A stretch of DNA of 64,000 bases from Chryseobacterium sp. Marseille-Q5410 (GCA_946892665.1 CAMPOT010000001.1:186001-250000), one strand, 5' to 3'. Shown: positions 26,109-36,853, counted from the first letter of the stretch. Numbers and translations are program-made. Notes: generated by a model from the letters alone, not told the origin.

Positions 26109-28083
26109 ATTCGAAAATAAACGCTCAAAAACATTGAGATGGGGCTACCTTTTTGCAGGGTCAGCTTTTATCTTATTTCTTGTTTTTTTGGGTAGAATTC
26201 TTGTTTTGCAGAACACCAATGTTCAGGAAATTAAGGATGACTACATCAGCAAAAACTACCGCGAAGCTACCCTAAAAGCTGCCCGCGGAAATTTGTATGC
26301 TTCCGATGGTTCAATTCTCGCTACCACGGTGATGCGGTATGATGTTTATATTGATTTTAAAACCATTAAAGACACCGTTTACACCAACAGCATTGGGCTT
26401 TTAACCGATTCTCTTTCCGCCATGTTCGGAAAACCAAGAAGTTATTTCCGGGACCGACTCGATCAGCAAAGAAAAGCTCAAAACCAATATTATTCCTTAG
26501 TTAAAGGGCTGGATTTCGATGAGTATGATCGCATTAGAAAATTCCCAATATTCAAGAAAGGAAAAAACAAAGGAGGATTTATTGTCGATAGAAATTTCAA
26601 ACGCGAACTTGCTACTACCCAAATAGGATCCGGAACAATCGGCATGGACAATGGCACTACCAAATCCGGATTGGAAGGAGCTTTCTCTAAATATCTTACA
26701 GGAACCGACGGAACACGCCTGGAGCAACGTGTGAATTCCAGCCAGTGGAAACCCATCGATTATTGGAAAGTAAAAGAACCTGTTGATGGCCAAGATGTGT
26801 ACACCACAATCGATCTCAGAATTCAGGATATCGCACATTCCGCCTTAGAGAAACAACTCATCAATTTTGATGCAGATCACGGTTGCGTTTTAGTAATGGA
26901 AGTTGCAACAGGAAAAGTAAAAGCGATGGTAAACCTGCGCAGAACCGAACCCGGAATGTATGTTGATTCTTACAATTATGCGTTAAAAGACGCCACCGAA
27001 CCAGGTTCAACCTTCAAAACTGTTTCACTGCTTGCAGCAATGGATGATGGTTTTATTGATGAAAATACAACAGTGAACGTTGGAAACGGAGTATGGACCT
27101 ACGCAAAACAAAGAATATCCGACGGACACGGTGGTGGCACCTACGAAATCGCTGATGTATTGGCGAAATCCAGCAATGTAGGTTCAGCAAAGCTTATCAC
27201 TAAATTTTATGCAGATAAACCACAAGTTTTCCTCGATCATCTCAAAAGATGGAAAATGTTTGAAAAAATGGATATTGAACTTCCGGGAATCACCAAACCC
27301 TTCATTGTAACCCCTGAAAACAAAAGGTGGAATGCCGCCACTTTGGCTTCGTTAGCTTACGGCTATTCATCACGATTCAATCTTTTGCAACTTACTACTT
27401 TTTATAATGGACTTGCTAATGGTGGGAAAATGCTAAAACCTCTTTTCATCGATAAAATAATGAAAGATGGACAAGTGCTGTACAGCGCAAAACCAGAAGT
27501 GATGGTAAATAAAATGGCTTCCAACAAAGCGATTACCATGATGACCAATGCACTAACCAAAGCCGTAGAAAAAGGTACCGCAAAAAGTATCTTCACTCCC
27601 AACCTGAAAATGGCTGGAAAAACAGGAACCGCAAGATTTGAATATTGGAAACCTGGTCCTTCAAAATATCAAGCAAGTTTCGCAGGATTTTACCCGGCCG
27701 ATCATCCAAAATATACCTGTATCGTGATGATCAACCAGCCAGATAATTCCAAAGGATTCTACGGATCTACTGTTTCCGCACCCGTCTTCAAGGAAATTGC
27801 GGGAAAAACTTTCCTTAAAACACCTCAGAATGTTGAAAAAGAAATGTTGGTGGACCACAAGGTGGATTTAAGCAAAATGGTGGAACCCAACGTGAAAATC
27901 GCGATCAACGACGGACAAATGCCAAATGTGGTTGGCCTAATCGGTAAAAATATTATTCCACAACTTGAAAACTCGGGTTATCGTGTTGATTTCAAAGGCG
28001 TTGGAAGAATTCGAGAACAATTCCCATTGCAAGGAACAAGAATTGGTAAAAATCAAAGAATTTATCTGAGTTTACAGAATTAA
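26092..28083 (+). CDS. ftsI: Penicillin-binding protein 3 (septal transpeptidase FtsI) with PASTA domain
   Basis: FtsI cross-links peptidoglycan at the septum. The 663-residue protein has one N-terminal membrane helix (about 20-38), a dimerisation/pedestal domain starting RGNLYASDGSILA (65-77), and the transpeptidase domain with SxxK at Ser306-Lys309 (EPGSTFK), SxN at Ser360-Asn362 and KTG at 510-512. The last 65 residues form a PASTA domain (MPNVVGLIGKNIIPQLE), found in some but not all FtsI proteins. The start at 26092 overlaps ftsL by 17 bases. Confidence 0.95.
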   Translation: MAVQNEFENKRSKTLRWGYLFAGSAFILFLVFLGRILVLQNTNVQEIKDDYISKNYREATLKAARGNLYASDGSILATTVMRYDVYIDFKTIKDTVYTNSIGLLTDSLSAMFGKPRSYFRDRLDQQRKAQNQYYSLVKGLDFDEYDRIRKFPIFKKGKNKGGFIVDRNFKRELATTQIGSGTIGMDNGTTKSGLEGAFSKYLTGTDGTRLEQRVNSSQWKPIDYWKVKEPVDGQDVYTTIDLRIQDIAHSALEKQLINFDADHGCVLVMEVATGKVKAMVNLRRTEPGMYVDSYNYALKDATEPGSTFKTVSLLAAMDDGFIDENTTVNVGNGVWTYAKQRISDGHGGGTYEIADVLAKSSNVGSAKLITKFYADKPQVFLDHLKRWKMFEKMDIELPGITKPFIVTPENKRWNAATLASLAYGYSSRFNLLQLTTFYNGLANGGKMLKPLFIDKIMKDGQVLYSAKPEVMVNKMASNKAITMMTNALTKAVEKGTAKSIFTPNLKMAGKTGTARFEYWKPGPSKYQASFAGFYPADHPKYTCIVMINQPDNSKGFYGSTVSAPVFKEIAGKTFLKTPQNVEKEMLVDHKVDLSKMVEPNVKIAINDGQMPNVVGLIGKNIIPQLENSGYRVDFKGVGRIREQFPLQGTRIGKNQRIYLSLQN

Positions 28084-28112
28084 AAAATAGGAAATTTCCT
28101 ATAAAAGACAGA

Positions 28113-29573
28113 ATGAATTTAGAAACATTATTGAATAGAATTCCCGTTGTAGAAATTATCGGAAATACAAATCCGGCAGTTTCAGAAATCGTGTTCGATA
28201 GCCGAAAAGCTGTGGAAAACTCGCTGTATGTAGCGATTAAAGGGACTGTTTCCGATGGACATTCATTCATTAATACAGCGATTGAAAAAGGAGCCAAAGT
28301 TGTTGTTTGCGAAGATTTGCCAGAAAATTTAAGGCGCGAAATTACCTTCATTAAAGTGAAAGATTCCTCGAAAGTTCTAGGGCAATTGGCGTCCAATTTC
28401 TACGGAAATCCTTCTGAAAAACTCTCGTTAATCGGAATCACCGGAACCAACGGCAAAACTTCTGCTACAACTCTTTTGTTTGATATTTTCAAAAATTTGG
28501 GCTTTCAATCAGCTCTAATTTCAACCGTAGAATATCGAATTGCAGACGAAATTTTTCCTTCAACGCACACCACGCCGGATGTTTTGACTTTAAATAAAAT
28601 TTTAGCAAAAGCTGTAGAAATCGGCTGTGAATACGCTTTCATGGAAGTTTCTTCGCACGGAATCGATCAAAACAGAACCGAAGGATTGCATTTCAAAATT
28701 GCTGGTTTTACCAATATTACTCACGACCATCTTGATTATCATAAAACTTTTGATGCTTACTTAAAAACCAAAAAAAGATTTTTTGATGATTTAAATGCGG
28801 ATTCAATCGCCATTACCAACATTGATGACAAAAACGGAAACGTAATGTTGCAAAACACCAAAGCGAAGAAGAAAACCTACGCTTTGAAAACCCTGGCAGA
28901 TTATCACGGAAGGATTCTGGAAGCAGATTTCAACGGAATGTTGCTCAATTTTAATGGAAAAGAATTCTGGTCAACTTTAACAGGGAAGTTTAATGTTTAT
29001 AACCTTCTCCTAGCTTATGCGGTGACCATTGAATGTGGATTTCATGAAGAAGATGTTTTAAAAGCCATCTCAAATTTGAAAAGAGTAAAAGGAAGATTTG
29101 AAACCCTAAAATCTGAAGGCGGAATTTTCTTCGTTGTCGATTATGCGCATACTCCCGACGCTTTAGAAAATATTTTAGACTCCATCAATGAAATTCGCAC
29201 CAAAAACGAAAGACTAATTACCGTTTTCGGTTGTGGTGGCGATAGAGATCACGCAAAACGCCCTGAAATGGGAAAAATTGCAACCAGAAAATCAACTTTA
29301 GCCATCATAACTTCCGATAATCCAAGAACGGAAGATCCGGCAGAAATCATTAAACAAATTGAAGCTGGTGTGGAACCACAATATTATAGCAAGTATACGG
29401 CGATCCCCGATCGAAAAGAAGCGATAAAGATGGCCATAAAATTTGCTGAACCGAAAGATATCATTCTCGTAGCCGGAAAAGGACATGAAGATTATCAGGA
29501 AATCAATGGCGTAAAACACCATTTCGATGACAAGGAAGTGATCATGGAATTATCCCAATTGATGAGTAAATGA
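28113..29573 (+). CDS. murE: UDP-MurNAc-L-Ala-D-Glu:meso-diaminopimelate ligase MurE
   Basis: MurE adds the third residue of the peptidoglycan stem peptide in the cytoplasm with ATP. The 486-residue product has the P-loop GTNGKT (111-116), THTTPDVL near 150, and HDHLDYH, and the C-terminal signature DNPR (402-405), which selects meso-diaminopimelate over lysine. This predicts a DAP-type (A1 gamma) wall, normal for Gram-negatives. It follows ftsI by 29 bases. Confidence 0.96.
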   Translation: MNLETLLNRIPVVEIIGNTNPAVSEIVFDSRKAVENSLYVAIKGTVSDGHSFINTAIEKGAKVVVCEDLPENLRREITFIKVKDSSKVLGQLASNFYGNPSEKLSLIGITGTNGKTSATTLLFDIFKNLGFQSALISTVEYRIADEIFPSTHTTPDVLTLNKILAKAVEIGCEYAFMEVSSHGIDQNRTEGLHFKIAGFTNITHDHLDYHKTFDAYLKTKKRFFDDLNADSIAITNIDDKNGNVMLQNTKAKKKTYALKTLADYHGRILEADFNGMLLNFNGKEFWSTLTGKFNVYNLLLAYAVTIECGFHEEDVLKAISNLKRVKGRFETLKSEGGIFFVVDYAHTPDALENILDSINEIRTKNERLITVFGCGGDRDHAKRPEMGKIATRKSTLAIITSDNPRTEDPAEIIKQIEAGVEPQYYSKYTAIPDRKEAIKMAIKFAEPKDIILVAGKGHEDYQEINGVKHHFDDKEVIMELSQLMSK

Positions 29574-29620
29574 TTAACAAATTAAAGATTTTATAAAACA
29601 CCCAAAACCGAAACAAAAAC

Positions 29621-30862
29621 ATGTTATATTATCTCTACGAATACCTTACCGATCAGGGGATTCATATTCCCGGACTAGGTATGTTTAAATTTATTTCATT
29701 CCGTGCGGGAATGGCGGTTTTGCTTTCGCTGATTATTGCGGTGGTTTATGGTAAAAAAATCATCAACTATCTTCGAAAAAAACAGATGGGGGAACTTGTT
29801 CGGGATTTAGGCCTTGAAGGACAAAAGCAAAAAGAAGGAACTCCTACGATGGGTGGTTTAATCATAATTATCGCCACCTTAATTCCGGTTTTGCTGTTTA
29901 CCCGAATTTTCAATGTGTATATCGTGTTGCTCATCACATCGGTAGTTTGGATGGGTATCATTGGTTTCATCGACGATTATTTGAAGAAAATCAAAAAAAA
30001 TAAAGACGGCCTCAGCGGAAAATTCAAAGTAATCGGGCAGGTTGGTTTGGGATTGATTGTGGGCGTTACCATGTATTTTCATCCGGATATTTCGGTGAAA
30101 AGAAAATACGCAGACGCATCAATTGTTAGCAGAAATAATGTGGAGAAGAACTTTATGCCAACCGAAAAGGCGGTCGTTTCCACTGTTCCTTTCGTGAAAA
30201 ACAATGAGTTCGACTACAGCGGAATTCTTTTTTGGATGTCACCTGAAGAAGCTCACGAATGGGCTTGGGTGGTTTTCATTCCGATCGTAATTTTCATCGT
30301 AACGGCGGTTTCCAATGGTGCAAACATTACCGATGGAATCGATGGACTTGCCGCAGGAACCAGTGTCGTCATTTTGCTTACTCTTGCGTTTTTTGCATAT
30401 GTTTCTGGGAACATCATTTTTGCAGATTACCTCAACATCATGTTTTTGCCGAACATGGGAGAAACTACGATTTTCGCGCTTGCTTTGGTGGGTGCAGTGA
30501 TCGGATTTTTTTGGTATAATACGTATCCGGCGCAAGTTTTCATGGGAGATACCGGAAGTTTGATGTTGGGCGGAGTGATTGCGGTATTGGCTATTATTTT
30601 AAGAAAAGAATTATTGATTCCTGTGCTTTGCGGAATTTTCCTCATCGAAAATCTTTCGGTGATGTTGCAAGTAGCGGTTTTCAAATATAGAAAAAGAAAA
30701 TTCGGGCTGGAATATGCTCAGAATAATAGATTATTCAAAATGTCGCCCCTTCATCATCATTATCAAAAAGAGGGATACCACGAAAGCAAAATCGTGAACC
30801 GAATGATTATTATGGGAGTTTTATTTGCGATTATTTGTTTGATCACGTTGAAAATTAGATAA
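29621..30862 (+). CDS. mraY: Phospho-N-acetylmuramoyl-pentapeptide-transferase MraY
   Basis: MraY links UDP-MurNAc-pentapeptide to undecaprenyl phosphate, making lipid I at the inner membrane. The 413-residue protein has about ten membrane helices, the KEGTPTMGG motif (72-80), the catalytic DD in GFIDDYLKK (115-123), [12 protein letters not shown] (near 234-245) and the HHH-containing [11 protein letters not shown] near 375. It is longer than E. coli MraY (360) because of an insertion of about 55 residues around 150-205, in a non-cytoplasmic loop, common in Bacteroidota. Confidence 0.95.
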   Translation: MLYYLYEYLTDQGIHIPGLGMFKFISFRAGMAVLLSLIIAVVYGKKIINYLRKKQMGELVRDLGLEGQKQKEGTPTMGGLIIIIATLIPVLLFTRIFNVYIVLLITSVVWMGIIGFIDDYLKKIKKNKDGLSGKFKVIGQVGLGLIVGVTMYFHPDISVKRKYADASIVSRNNVEKNFMPTEKAVVSTVPFVKNNEFDYSGILFWMSPEEAHEWAWVVFIPIVIFIVTAVSNGANITDGIDGLAAGTSVVILLTLAFFAYVSGNIIFADYLNIMFLPNMGETTIFALALVGAVIGFFWYNTYPAQVFMGDTGSLMLGGVIAVLAIILRKELLIPVLCGIFLIENLSVMLQVAVFKYRKRKFGLEYAQNNRLFKMSPLHHHYQKEGYHESKIVNRMIIMGVLFAIICLITLKIR

Positions 30863-30907
30863 AAAATAAATCTGTGGATTTTTTCCATTGAATATAAAAA
30901 CAAAAGG

Positions 30908-32233
30908 ATGAGAATAGTTGTTTTAGGAGGCGGCGAAAGCGGATTTGGTGCAGCATATTTAGCCAAGAAAAAGGGATTGAATGTTTTTCTTTCAGACAAA
31001 GGTTTGATTAAAGAAGAATATAAAACTCTTTTGGATGACGCCGCTATCGAATATGAAGAAGGCAACCATGATGAAGAAAGGATTCTGGCTGCAGATTGGA
31101 TCATCAAATCGCCTGGAATTCCTAAAAAATCTGATATCATCTTCAAAATCAATCAGAAAGGAATCAGATTATCTTCGGAGATTGAATTTGCTGCGGAATT
31201 TACCGATGCCAAAATTATAGCAATCACCGGAAGCAACGGAAAAACCACGACGACGTCGTTGATCTACCACATCCTGAAAAATGACGATTTGAAAGTTGGA
31301 TTGGGAGGAAATATCGGAAAAAGCTTCGCAAAACAAGTTGCGGACGAAAATTTCGATTACTATGTTTTGGAAGTAAGCTCTTTCCAATTAGATGATATTC
31401 AGAATTTTAGACCTCATATTTCGTTGCTGTTGAATTTAAGTCAGGATCATTTGGATCAGTACAATTACAACTACGAAGAATATGCTTTGGCAAAATTCCG
31501 AATCGCAGAAAACCAAGAAAACGATAATTTCTTCATTTACAATAAAGATGATGAAATGAGCATGAAACTCCTTGAGAAACTGGAAATTAAAGCAAAAAAA
31601 ATTCCTTTTTCATTGCAAGAAAAATTAAAAGAAGGAGGTTTTGTGATGGACGATAAAATGGTGGTGAAAATAGATGATGAGTTTTCAATGAAAATCGAAG
31701 AACTTTCTCTTCTTGGAAACCACAATATCGCAAACAGTTTGGCGGCTTCAATTGCCGGAAAATTGCTGAACATTAAAAATGAAAGTATCAGAAATTCACT
31801 GATGACTTTTCAAGCGGTTGAACATCGTTTGCAGCAGATTGCAGAAATTGACGGTGTGAAATTCATCAACGATAGCAAAGCAACCAACGTGAATGCCACT
31901 TACTACGCTCTAGAAAGCATGAAACAACCAACCATTTGGATTGTTGGTGGAAAAGACAAAGGAAACGACTATACCGAGATTGAAGATCTGGTAAAAAGAA
32001 AGGTGAAAGCTATCGTATGTTTAGGAATTGATAACCAAAAAATCATCGATTTCTTTCAGGATAAAAAAGAGTTAATTTACAGTACTTCGAGCATGGAAGA
32101 AGCCGTAAAAATCTCTAAATCCTTGGCACAATCTGGCGATGCAGTTTTGCTCTCCCCTTGCTGTGCAAGCTTCGATTTGTTCGATAATTATGAAGATCGA
32201 GGCAATAAGTTTAAAAAAGAAGTTTTAAAATAA
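30908..32233 (+). CDS. murD: UDP-MurNAc-L-alanine:D-glutamate ligase MurD
   Basis: MurD adds D-glutamate to UDP-MurNAc-L-Ala. The 441-residue product starts with a Rossmann-type UDP-binding segment (VVLGGGESGFGAA, 4-16), then P-loop GSNGKTTT (108-115), the SSFQLDD and NLSQDHLDQY motifs (about 158-181), and HRLQQ, NDSKATN in the C-terminal half. Length is normal. It follows mraY by 45 bases. Confidence 0.96.
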   Translation: MRIVVLGGGESGFGAAYLAKKKGLNVFLSDKGLIKEEYKTLLDDAAIEYEEGNHDEERILAADWIIKSPGIPKKSDIIFKINQKGIRLSSEIEFAAEFTDAKIIAITGSNGKTTTTSLIYHILKNDDLKVGLGGNIGKSFAKQVADENFDYYVLEVSSFQLDDIQNFRPHISLLLNLSQDHLDQYNYNYEEYALAKFRIAENQENDNFFIYNKDDEMSMKLLEKLEIKAKKIPFSLQEKLKEGGFVMDDKMVVKIDDEFSMKIEELSLLGNHNIANSLAASIAGKLLNIKNESIRNSLMTFQAVEHRLQQIAEIDGVKFINDSKATNVNATYYALESMKQPTIWIVGGKDKGNDYTEIEDLVKRKVKAIVCLGIDNQKIIDFFQDKKELIYSTSSMEEAVKISKSLAQSGDAVLLSPCCASFDLFDNYEDRGNKFKKEVLK

Positions 32234-32258
32234 AAACCCAAAGAGATTCCACAAAAAA

Positions 32259-33488
32259 ATGCAGGAAACAGAAAACAAATACGAACTTTTAAAAGGCGAC
32301 AAGGTGCTTTGGAGCGTAATCTTATTGATTTCGTTCTTCTCTGTATTCCCGGTATATTCGGCGAGTTCCAATTTGGAATTCATCGTGAACAACGGAACCA
32401 CCACCACTCACCTGCTCAAGCATATTTTCTTTGTAATTCTTGGCTTAGTCATCATGCGATCCGTAGGAATGGTAAAATATGAACACATCGGAAAACTGAG
32501 CAGTATACTATTGGGAATACTGGTGATTTTGTTGGGTATAACCTCCTTTACCGGCCAACAGATCGATGGAGCTTCGGCATCGCGCTGGTTGAAAATTCCA
32601 GGAACGCCAATCTCCTTCCAACCATCGTCGTTTGCCTATTTATTCCTGATTATTTATCTCTGCCGATACCTTACGAAAACCATTAAAAGAGAAAGGCTTC
32701 CGCTGGAAAACATCATGTATGTCTTTGGGCCTGTGCTCCTGGTCTTTGTACTAGTTGCAAAAGATAATGGATCCACTGCATTAATGATTCTCATCGTTTC
32801 ATTGGCGGTGATGCTTATCGGCCAACTTCGAAAAACATATATTTTCGGATTCCTCGGGATTTCAGGTTTGGCAATCGGTGTTTTTGTATTTATCGCACTC
32901 AACACCAATTTAATTCAAAACAACAGGGTGCATACTTGGATGAGCAGGATTGAAGTTTTCATGAATTCCAACAAGGAAAATCAAATCGAAAACGAAATCG
33001 ATAAAGCCAAAAATTACCAGGTGATGCAGGCAAAAGCTGCCATCGTTCATGGTGGAATTACCGGAATGGGACCCGGAAAAAGCGCTTTGAAACAAATGCT
33101 TCCGCAATCTGCATCCGATTTTATATTCGCCATTATTGTGGAAGAATACGGATTTATCGGAGCCGTAGGTTTAATCGCACTGTACTTAATAATGATCATC
33201 CGAATCGTGATGATTGCCAGCAAAATGCCCGCATTTTTCGGAAGTTTGTTGGTACTGAGTTTAGGAATAATGATTTTCGTGCAATTATCGGTAAACATAG
33301 CCGTTGCCGTCAATCTAATTCCGGTTACAGGGCAACCTTTGCCACTAATTAGTTATGGTGGAACATCCATGCTCGTAACTTATTTTCAGCTTGGAATTAT
33401 TTTAAACATAAGCTCCAGAATTCAAGTTTATGATGAAGAAGGAATGGGCAAAAAACAAGACATTGAAGAAATCAACGATATTGCATAA
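32259..33488 (+). CDS. ftsW: Septal peptidoglycan polymerase FtsW (SEDS family)
   Basis: FtsW polymerises lipid II into glycan strands at the septum together with FtsI. The 409-residue protein has about ten membrane helices and the SEDS signatures: GASASRWLKIP (about 107-117), the AKDNGSTALM segment (near 166-175) with its conserved Asp, a large extracytoplasmic loop near 215-285, and PLPLISYGGTSML near 366-378. RodA has a similar fold, but the dcw position makes FtsW clear. It follows murD by 25 bases. Confidence 0.93.
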   Translation: MQETENKYELLKGDKVLWSVILLISFFSVFPVYSASSNLEFIVNNGTTTTHLLKHIFFVILGLVIMRSVGMVKYEHIGKLSSILLGILVILLGITSFTGQQIDGASASRWLKIPGTPISFQPSSFAYLFLIIYLCRYLTKTIKRERLPLENIMYVFGPVLLVFVLVAKDNGSTALMILIVSLAVMLIGQLRKTYIFGFLGISGLAIGVFVFIALNTNLIQNNRVHTWMSRIEVFMNSNKENQIENEIDKAKNYQVMQAKAAIVHGGITGMGPGKSALKQMLPQSASDFIFAIIVEEYGFIGAVGLIALYLIMIIRIVMIASKMPAFFGSLLVLSLGIMIFVQLSVNIAVAVNLIPVTGQPLPLISYGGTSMLVTYFQLGIILNISSRIQVYDEEGMGKKQDIEEINDIA

Positions 33489-33497
33489 TTATCAATA

Positions 33498-34607
33498 ATG
33501 AGCACAAAACTGAAAATATTAATGAGCGGCGGCGGCACGGGTGGACACATCTTCCCGGCGATTGCCATTGCAGATGAAATCAAAAAAAGATTTCCGGATG
33601 CCGAGTTTTTGTTCATTGGCGCTGAAGAAAAAATGGAGATGGAAAAAGTACCACAGGCAGGTTATCATATTGTTGGATTAAATATCGCAGGTTTCGATCG
33701 TGGAAATCTGTTGAAAAATATAGGATTACCTTTCAAATTGCTTTCAAGTTTGAAAAAAGCAAGAAAAACAATTAAAGAATTCAAACCCGATTTTGCGGTC
33801 GGAACCGGAGGTTTTGCGAGCGGACCAGCTTTGTATGTCGCTTCAAATTTGGGCGTTCCTATTTTTGTACAAGAACAAAATTCGCTTCCAGGAAAAACCA
33901 ATATTTTCCTATCGAAAAAAGCAAAAGCTGTTTTCACCGCATATCCAAATATGGAAAGGTTTTTCAACGGTACAAAAACATTGTTCCTTGGCAACCCAAT
34001 TCGTAAAACAATTATCACAGATTTAATTAATCCTAAAGCAGCAAAAGAAAAACTGAATTTAGATCCAAACAAGCTCACCATATTATCTGTGGGTGGATCG
34101 CTAGGTTCTAGAACTTTAAATAATGCATGGAAAGACAGTTTGCAAGGTTTGAAAGAAAAAGGATTTCAATTAATCTGGCAAACCGGAAAATTGGATTACC
34201 AAGAATTGAGCAGCGAAACTCAAATATCGGAAATAGGCCCTCAAATACAGTTGAGAGAATTTATAAAGGATATGGAAACTGCCTACTCCGCAGCAGATGT
34301 AATTGTTTCCAGAGCCGGAGCAATTGCAATTTCAGAATTAGCAGTGGCTCGAAAACCGGTCTTACTGGTTCCGTTTCCTTTCGCAGCAGAAGATCATCAA
34401 ACCAAAAATGCATTGACTTTGGTTGAAAAAAATGCCGCCAGAATGGTGAAAGACACGGAAATAAAAGACCAATTCTGGACAACTTTGATGGAAATCTGCG
34501 AAGATGAAAACATAAGAAATGAAATGAGTGAAAATCTTACCTATTTTGCTAAGCCTAACGCAGCAAAAGAAATTGTAGATGAGATTTTTAAAGAAATAAA
34601 AAAATGA
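33498..34607 (+). CDS. murG: UDP-GlcNAc:lipid I N-acetylglucosaminyltransferase MurG
   Basis: MurG converts lipid I to lipid II on the cytoplasmic face of the inner membrane. The 369-residue GT28 enzyme has the N-terminal GGGTGGHIFPA (9-19), the VGTGGFASGPALYVA stretch (about 99-113), GNPIR near 164 and the C-terminal donor-binding SRAGAIAISELA (near 267-278) with PFPFAAEDHQTKNA. Its stop overlaps the murC start by four bases (ATGA). Confidence 0.96.
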   Translation: MSTKLKILMSGGGTGGHIFPAIAIADEIKKRFPDAEFLFIGAEEKMEMEKVPQAGYHIVGLNIAGFDRGNLLKNIGLPFKLLSSLKKARKTIKEFKPDFAVGTGGFASGPALYVASNLGVPIFVQEQNSLPGKTNIFLSKKAKAVFTAYPNMERFFNGTKTLFLGNPIRKTIITDLINPKAAKEKLNLDPNKLTILSVGGSLGSRTLNNAWKDSLQGLKEKGFQLIWQTGKLDYQELSSETQISEIGPQIQLREFIKDMETAYSAADVIVSRAGAIAISELAVARKPVLLVPFPFAAEDHQTKNALTLVEKNAARMVKDTEIKDQFWTTLMEICEDENIRNEMSENLTYFAKPNAAKEIVDEIFKEIKK

Positions 34608-35962
34608 AAAGCTTAGATAACTACCAAAACTTCTACTTCGTAGGAATCGGAGGCATCGGAATGAGTGCGTTGGCGCGCTATTTCAAAGCTTCTGGCAAAA
34701 ATGTTTTGGGCTACGACAAAACCAAAACCAAACTCACCGCAACACTGATTTCGGAGGGTATTGATATTGTTTTTGAAGATGTTGTAAACGAAAAAATAAG
34801 TGAATTAAATCCAGAAAACACTTTAGTAATTTTCACTCCTGCGATTAAAAAACTGAGCATTTTAGATTACTTTAATGATCATCAGTTTTTGGTATTGAAA
34901 CGCGCAAAAGTTTTAGGACTAATCACCCAAAATACTGCTTGCATCGCAATTGCAGGAACTCACGGAAAAACAACTACTTCATCGTTGGTTGCCCATCTTT
35001 CAAAAGAAGCAAATCTTCCATTTTCTGCTTTTTTAGGTGGAATTGCAGAGAATTTTAAGTCAAATTTTCTTTTCAACGGAAGTGAAATTTCCGTGGTAGA
35101 AGCTGACGAATACGACAGAAGTTTCCTGAACCTATCTCCGGATTGGGCGGCAATTACTTCAACCGATGCGGATCATCTCGATATTTATGGTGATAAAGCG
35201 ACTATTGAACAAGGTTTCAGAGATTTCGCCAAATTGATTCCATCCGATCAGCAACTTTTTGTGAGAAAAGGCATTAACATTGGCCGTCCTGCAAAAACTT
35301 ACGCAGTAAACGAAGAAGCAGATTATTATTCGGACAATATCCGAGAAATCGGCGACAAAATATATTTCGATTTCCACACTCCGAAAGAGGAGATCAGCAA
35401 TTTTGTATGGGAAATTCCTGGAATTCACAATGTAGAAAATGCCACGGTTGCTATTGCGATTTTGAATAATTTGGGAGTTGATTTTGAAACTTTAAAACGT
35501 GGAATTGCCAATTTTAAAGGAATAAAAAGAAGGTATACGAAACACAATTTCGAGAACGGAAAAATTTATATTGATGATTACGCACATCACCCAACCGAAC
35601 TGAATGCGGTGATAGGTTCGATTAAAACTTTCTATCCGGACAAAAAATTGTTGGTCGTGTTCCAGCCACATTTGTTTAGCAGAACACGCGATTTTGCGGA
35701 TGGTTTCGCAGAAAGTTTAAATAATGCAGATGAACTGATTTTGCTCGACATCTATCCGGCTCGCGAATTACAAGAAAATTTCGAAGGTGTGACTTCAAAT
35801 TGGCTTTCAGAAAAAATTAAATTAGAAAATAAAGAAGTTTCAACCTTGGATGAAGCTTTTGAGAAAATTAAAGAGAAAAATTTCGATGTGTTGCTAACAG
35901 TAGGTGCAGGAAACATCGATACTTTGCACGATCCAATCGTAGATTGGATTTCAGGAAAATAG
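34604..35962 (+). CDS. murC: UDP-MurNAc:L-alanine ligase MurC
   Basis: MurC adds the first residue (L-Ala) to UDP-MurNAc. The 452-residue product has the UDP-binding GIGGIGMSALARYF (14-27), the P-loop GTHGKTTT (118-125), EADEYDRSF near 165 and the C-terminal DDYAHHPTEL near 326-335. Translational coupling to murG by a 4-base overlap. Length is normal. Confidence 0.96.
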   Translation: MKSLDNYQNFYFVGIGGIGMSALARYFKASGKNVLGYDKTKTKLTATLISEGIDIVFEDVVNEKISELNPENTLVIFTPAIKKLSILDYFNDHQFLVLKRAKVLGLITQNTACIAIAGTHGKTTTSSLVAHLSKEANLPFSAFLGGIAENFKSNFLFNGSEISVVEADEYDRSFLNLSPDWAAITSTDADHLDIYGDKATIEQGFRDFAKLIPSDQQLFVRKGINIGRPAKTYAVNEEADYYSDNIREIGDKIYFDFHTPKEEISNFVWEIPGIHNVENATVAIAILNNLGVDFETLKRGIANFKGIKRRYTKHNFENGKIYIDDYAHHPTELNAVIGSIKTFYPDKKLLVVFQPHLFSRTRDFADGFAESLNNADELILLDIYPARELQENFEGVTSNWLSEKIKLENKEVSTLDEAFEKIKEKNFDVLLTVGAGNIDTLHDPIVDWISGK

Positions 35963-35965
35963 GAG

Positions 35966-36808
35966 ATGAAAAACAAATTCAGAATATTAAAAATTTTAAT
36001 CACAGTAATCATTTTTGGATTTCTGCTGAGTTTTTCGTTGAAAAGATTCAACAACAAACCGATGGAAAAAATTTCGGTAAATATGACTCAAACGAAGTTT
36101 CCGGTATATTTTATTGATGAAAAAGATGTGAAAAACATTGTGAAAAAATCGAATCCTACGAAAAAAGTGGGCGACATCAATATTCCTGATTTAGAGAAAA
36201 AACTCAACAATCTACCGGCCGTTGACAGTGCAAATGTTTATCTGAATTTAAATGGAAATCTAAATCTAGACATCAAACAGCGTGTCCCGGCTTTCCGTTT
36301 GGTAAATGGTGACAGAGATTTTTATGTGGACGAAAAAGGAACCGAATTCCCTATTTCTGCCACCTATTCTTTCCCCTGTATGCTGGTAACGGGCAATGTG
36401 AAACCTTCGGAGTATGAAAAATTGGCTGAATTGGTCGACAAAATAGACAAAGACAGCTTTAGTAAAAAATATTTTATAGGAATTAGTAAGGAAAAAGGAG
36501 GTTATAATTTACTGACAAGCCAAGGGAACTATAAACTGGAAATCGGTGATCTAGAAAAAATCGAGTTGAAAGTAAAAGGTTTTAAAACTTTTGTCGAGAA
36601 ATATCTGGTTTTTCAGAATCCTGAAAAATACCGTAAAATATCGGTGAAATACGACAACCAAATCGTAACAACCTTAAATCCTAATTTTAAAGAAAATGAT
36701 AGCTTAATTAATTTAGGACATAAAGAATTGGCAAAAACTCCGGTTGCTTCGCAGAAAAAATCGGAAACAAAGAAATCGGAAAATAAACCAAAAAGTGAAA
36801 AAACATAA
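35966..36808 (+). CDS. ftsQ: FtsQ-like cell division protein
   Basis: The 280-residue protein has a basic tip, one membrane helix (about 7-24), a POTRA-like segment (residues 45-110) and a beta-rich domain to about 255, then a Lys/Ser-rich tail (KSETKKSENKPKSEK). This is the FtsQ/DivIB layout, and it occupies the ftsQ place between murC (3 bases upstream) and ftsA. FtsQ links FtsL and FtsB/DivIC in the divisome. Similarity to E. coli FtsQ is low, as usual in Bacteroidota. Confidence 0.85.
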   Translation: MKNKFRILKILITVIIFGFLLSFSLKRFNNKPMEKISVNMTQTKFPVYFIDEKDVKNIVKKSNPTKKVGDINIPDLEKKLNNLPAVDSANVYLNLNGNLNLDIKQRVPAFRLVNGDRDFYVDEKGTEFPISATYSFPCMLVTGNVKPSEYEKLAELVDKIDKDSFSKKYFIGISKEKGGYNLLTSQGNYKLEIGDLEKIELKVKGFKTFVEKYLVFQNPEKYRKISVKYDNQIVTTLNPNFKENDSLINLGHKELAKTPVASQKKSETKKSENKPKSEKT

Positions 36809-36811
36809 ACT

Positions 36812-36853
36812 AAAATGAAAATAGAATAAGCGAAAAGTATTCTAATTCATTTT
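36812..36853 (+). promoter_or_regulatory. Hairpin between ftsQ and ftsA
   Basis: In the 79-base gap, the longest within the cluster apart from its start, 36812-36828 pairs with 36838-36853: AAAATGAA/TTCATTTT and TAGAATA/TATTCTA, separated by a 1-2 base bulge, with a 9-base loop (AGCGAAAAG). There is no T-run, so it is more likely a processing, stability or pausing element than a terminator. Inferred. Confidence 0.4.
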